A stretch of 25,899 bases of DNA, from assembly GCA_029560815.1 (NCBI GenBank), contig JAKQKF010000476.1, positions 1 to 25,899 of the forward strand, read 5' to 3'. This document shows, one piece after another, positions 25,895-25,899 of the stretch. How positions within the stretch are numbered: position 1 is the first letter of the stretch; each line of letters starts with the position of its first letter. The translations under genes and the position numbers were made by a program. The DNA comes from a bacterium (lineage in GTDB: Bacteria > KSB1 > UBA2214). The notes below the pieces were generated by a model. It saw nothing but the letters and a program-made list of their open reading frames with translations, was not told the DNA's origin and ran no database searches.

Positions 25895-25899
25895 GGAAG

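Overview
The window is GC-rich and gene-dense, with every confident complete gene on the + strand. It looks like a chromosomal segment of a Gram-negative bacterium: it encodes an outer-membrane-type beta-barrel, several secreted proteins with signal peptides, and a sensor kinase with a periplasmic propeller. The mix of Reg_prop/Y_Y_Y sensor kinase, PKD-repeat protein, peptidase-MA/barrel protein and FecR-LysM protein resembles FCB-group lineages (Bacteroidota, Calditrichota, KSB1-like candidate phyla). That placement is an inference from gene content, not a proven taxonomy.

Layout. (1) Positions 1-165 are AT-rich. On the minus strand they hold a good ribosome binding site and the first 11 codons of what looks like an IS4-family transposase leaving the window to the left. 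(2) Positions 372-16240 carry ten closely spaced genes: a Cache/HAMP histidine kinase; a LysM-FecR-Ig-like secreted protein; a secreted protein with 15 tandem PKD domains; a STAS protein with a large unrecognised C-terminal half; a TrpY-TrpX-like permease fused to its substrate-binding protein; its ATPase; an RsbW-like anti-sigma kinase; a stand-alone STAS protein; an ECF sigma factor; and a membrane anti-sigma factor ending in 23 perfect-length 11-residue repeats. A strong intrinsic terminator follows at 16251-16284. (3) Positions 16308-16374 form tandem hairpins in a leader, followed by a two-gene unit: a peptidase-MA-like metalloprotease/beta-barrel protein, overlapped by a PrsW-like intramembrane protease. 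(4) Positions 20595-25894 hold a tight three-gene signalling unit: a single-domain response regulator, a 1245-residue Reg_prop/Y_Y_Y/GAF histidine kinase, and a response regulator fused to an RsbU/SpoIIE-type PP2C phosphatase.

How the genes may work together (inference). The parts of a complete partner switch are present but spread over two units. Sensor kinases would phosphorylate the receiver of the PP2C protein. The phosphatase would then dephosphorylate one or both STAS proteins, which compete for the RsbW-like kinase. The usual sigma-B-type client is absent. The neighbouring sigma factor is an ECF type with its own membrane anti-sigma factor, and a PrsW-like protease (a family known to cut an anti-sigma factor in Bacillus subtilis) is encoded just downstream. 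The segment therefore looks like an envelope- or surface-sensing island joining a partner switch, an ABC transporter and an ECF/anti-sigma pair.

The strongest novelty candidate is the anti-sigma gene with its 11-residue repeat tail. It also contains, in frame and immediately before the transmembrane segment, the best Shine-Dalgarno sequence noticed in the window. This suggests a second, shorter product made only of membrane anchor plus repeats.
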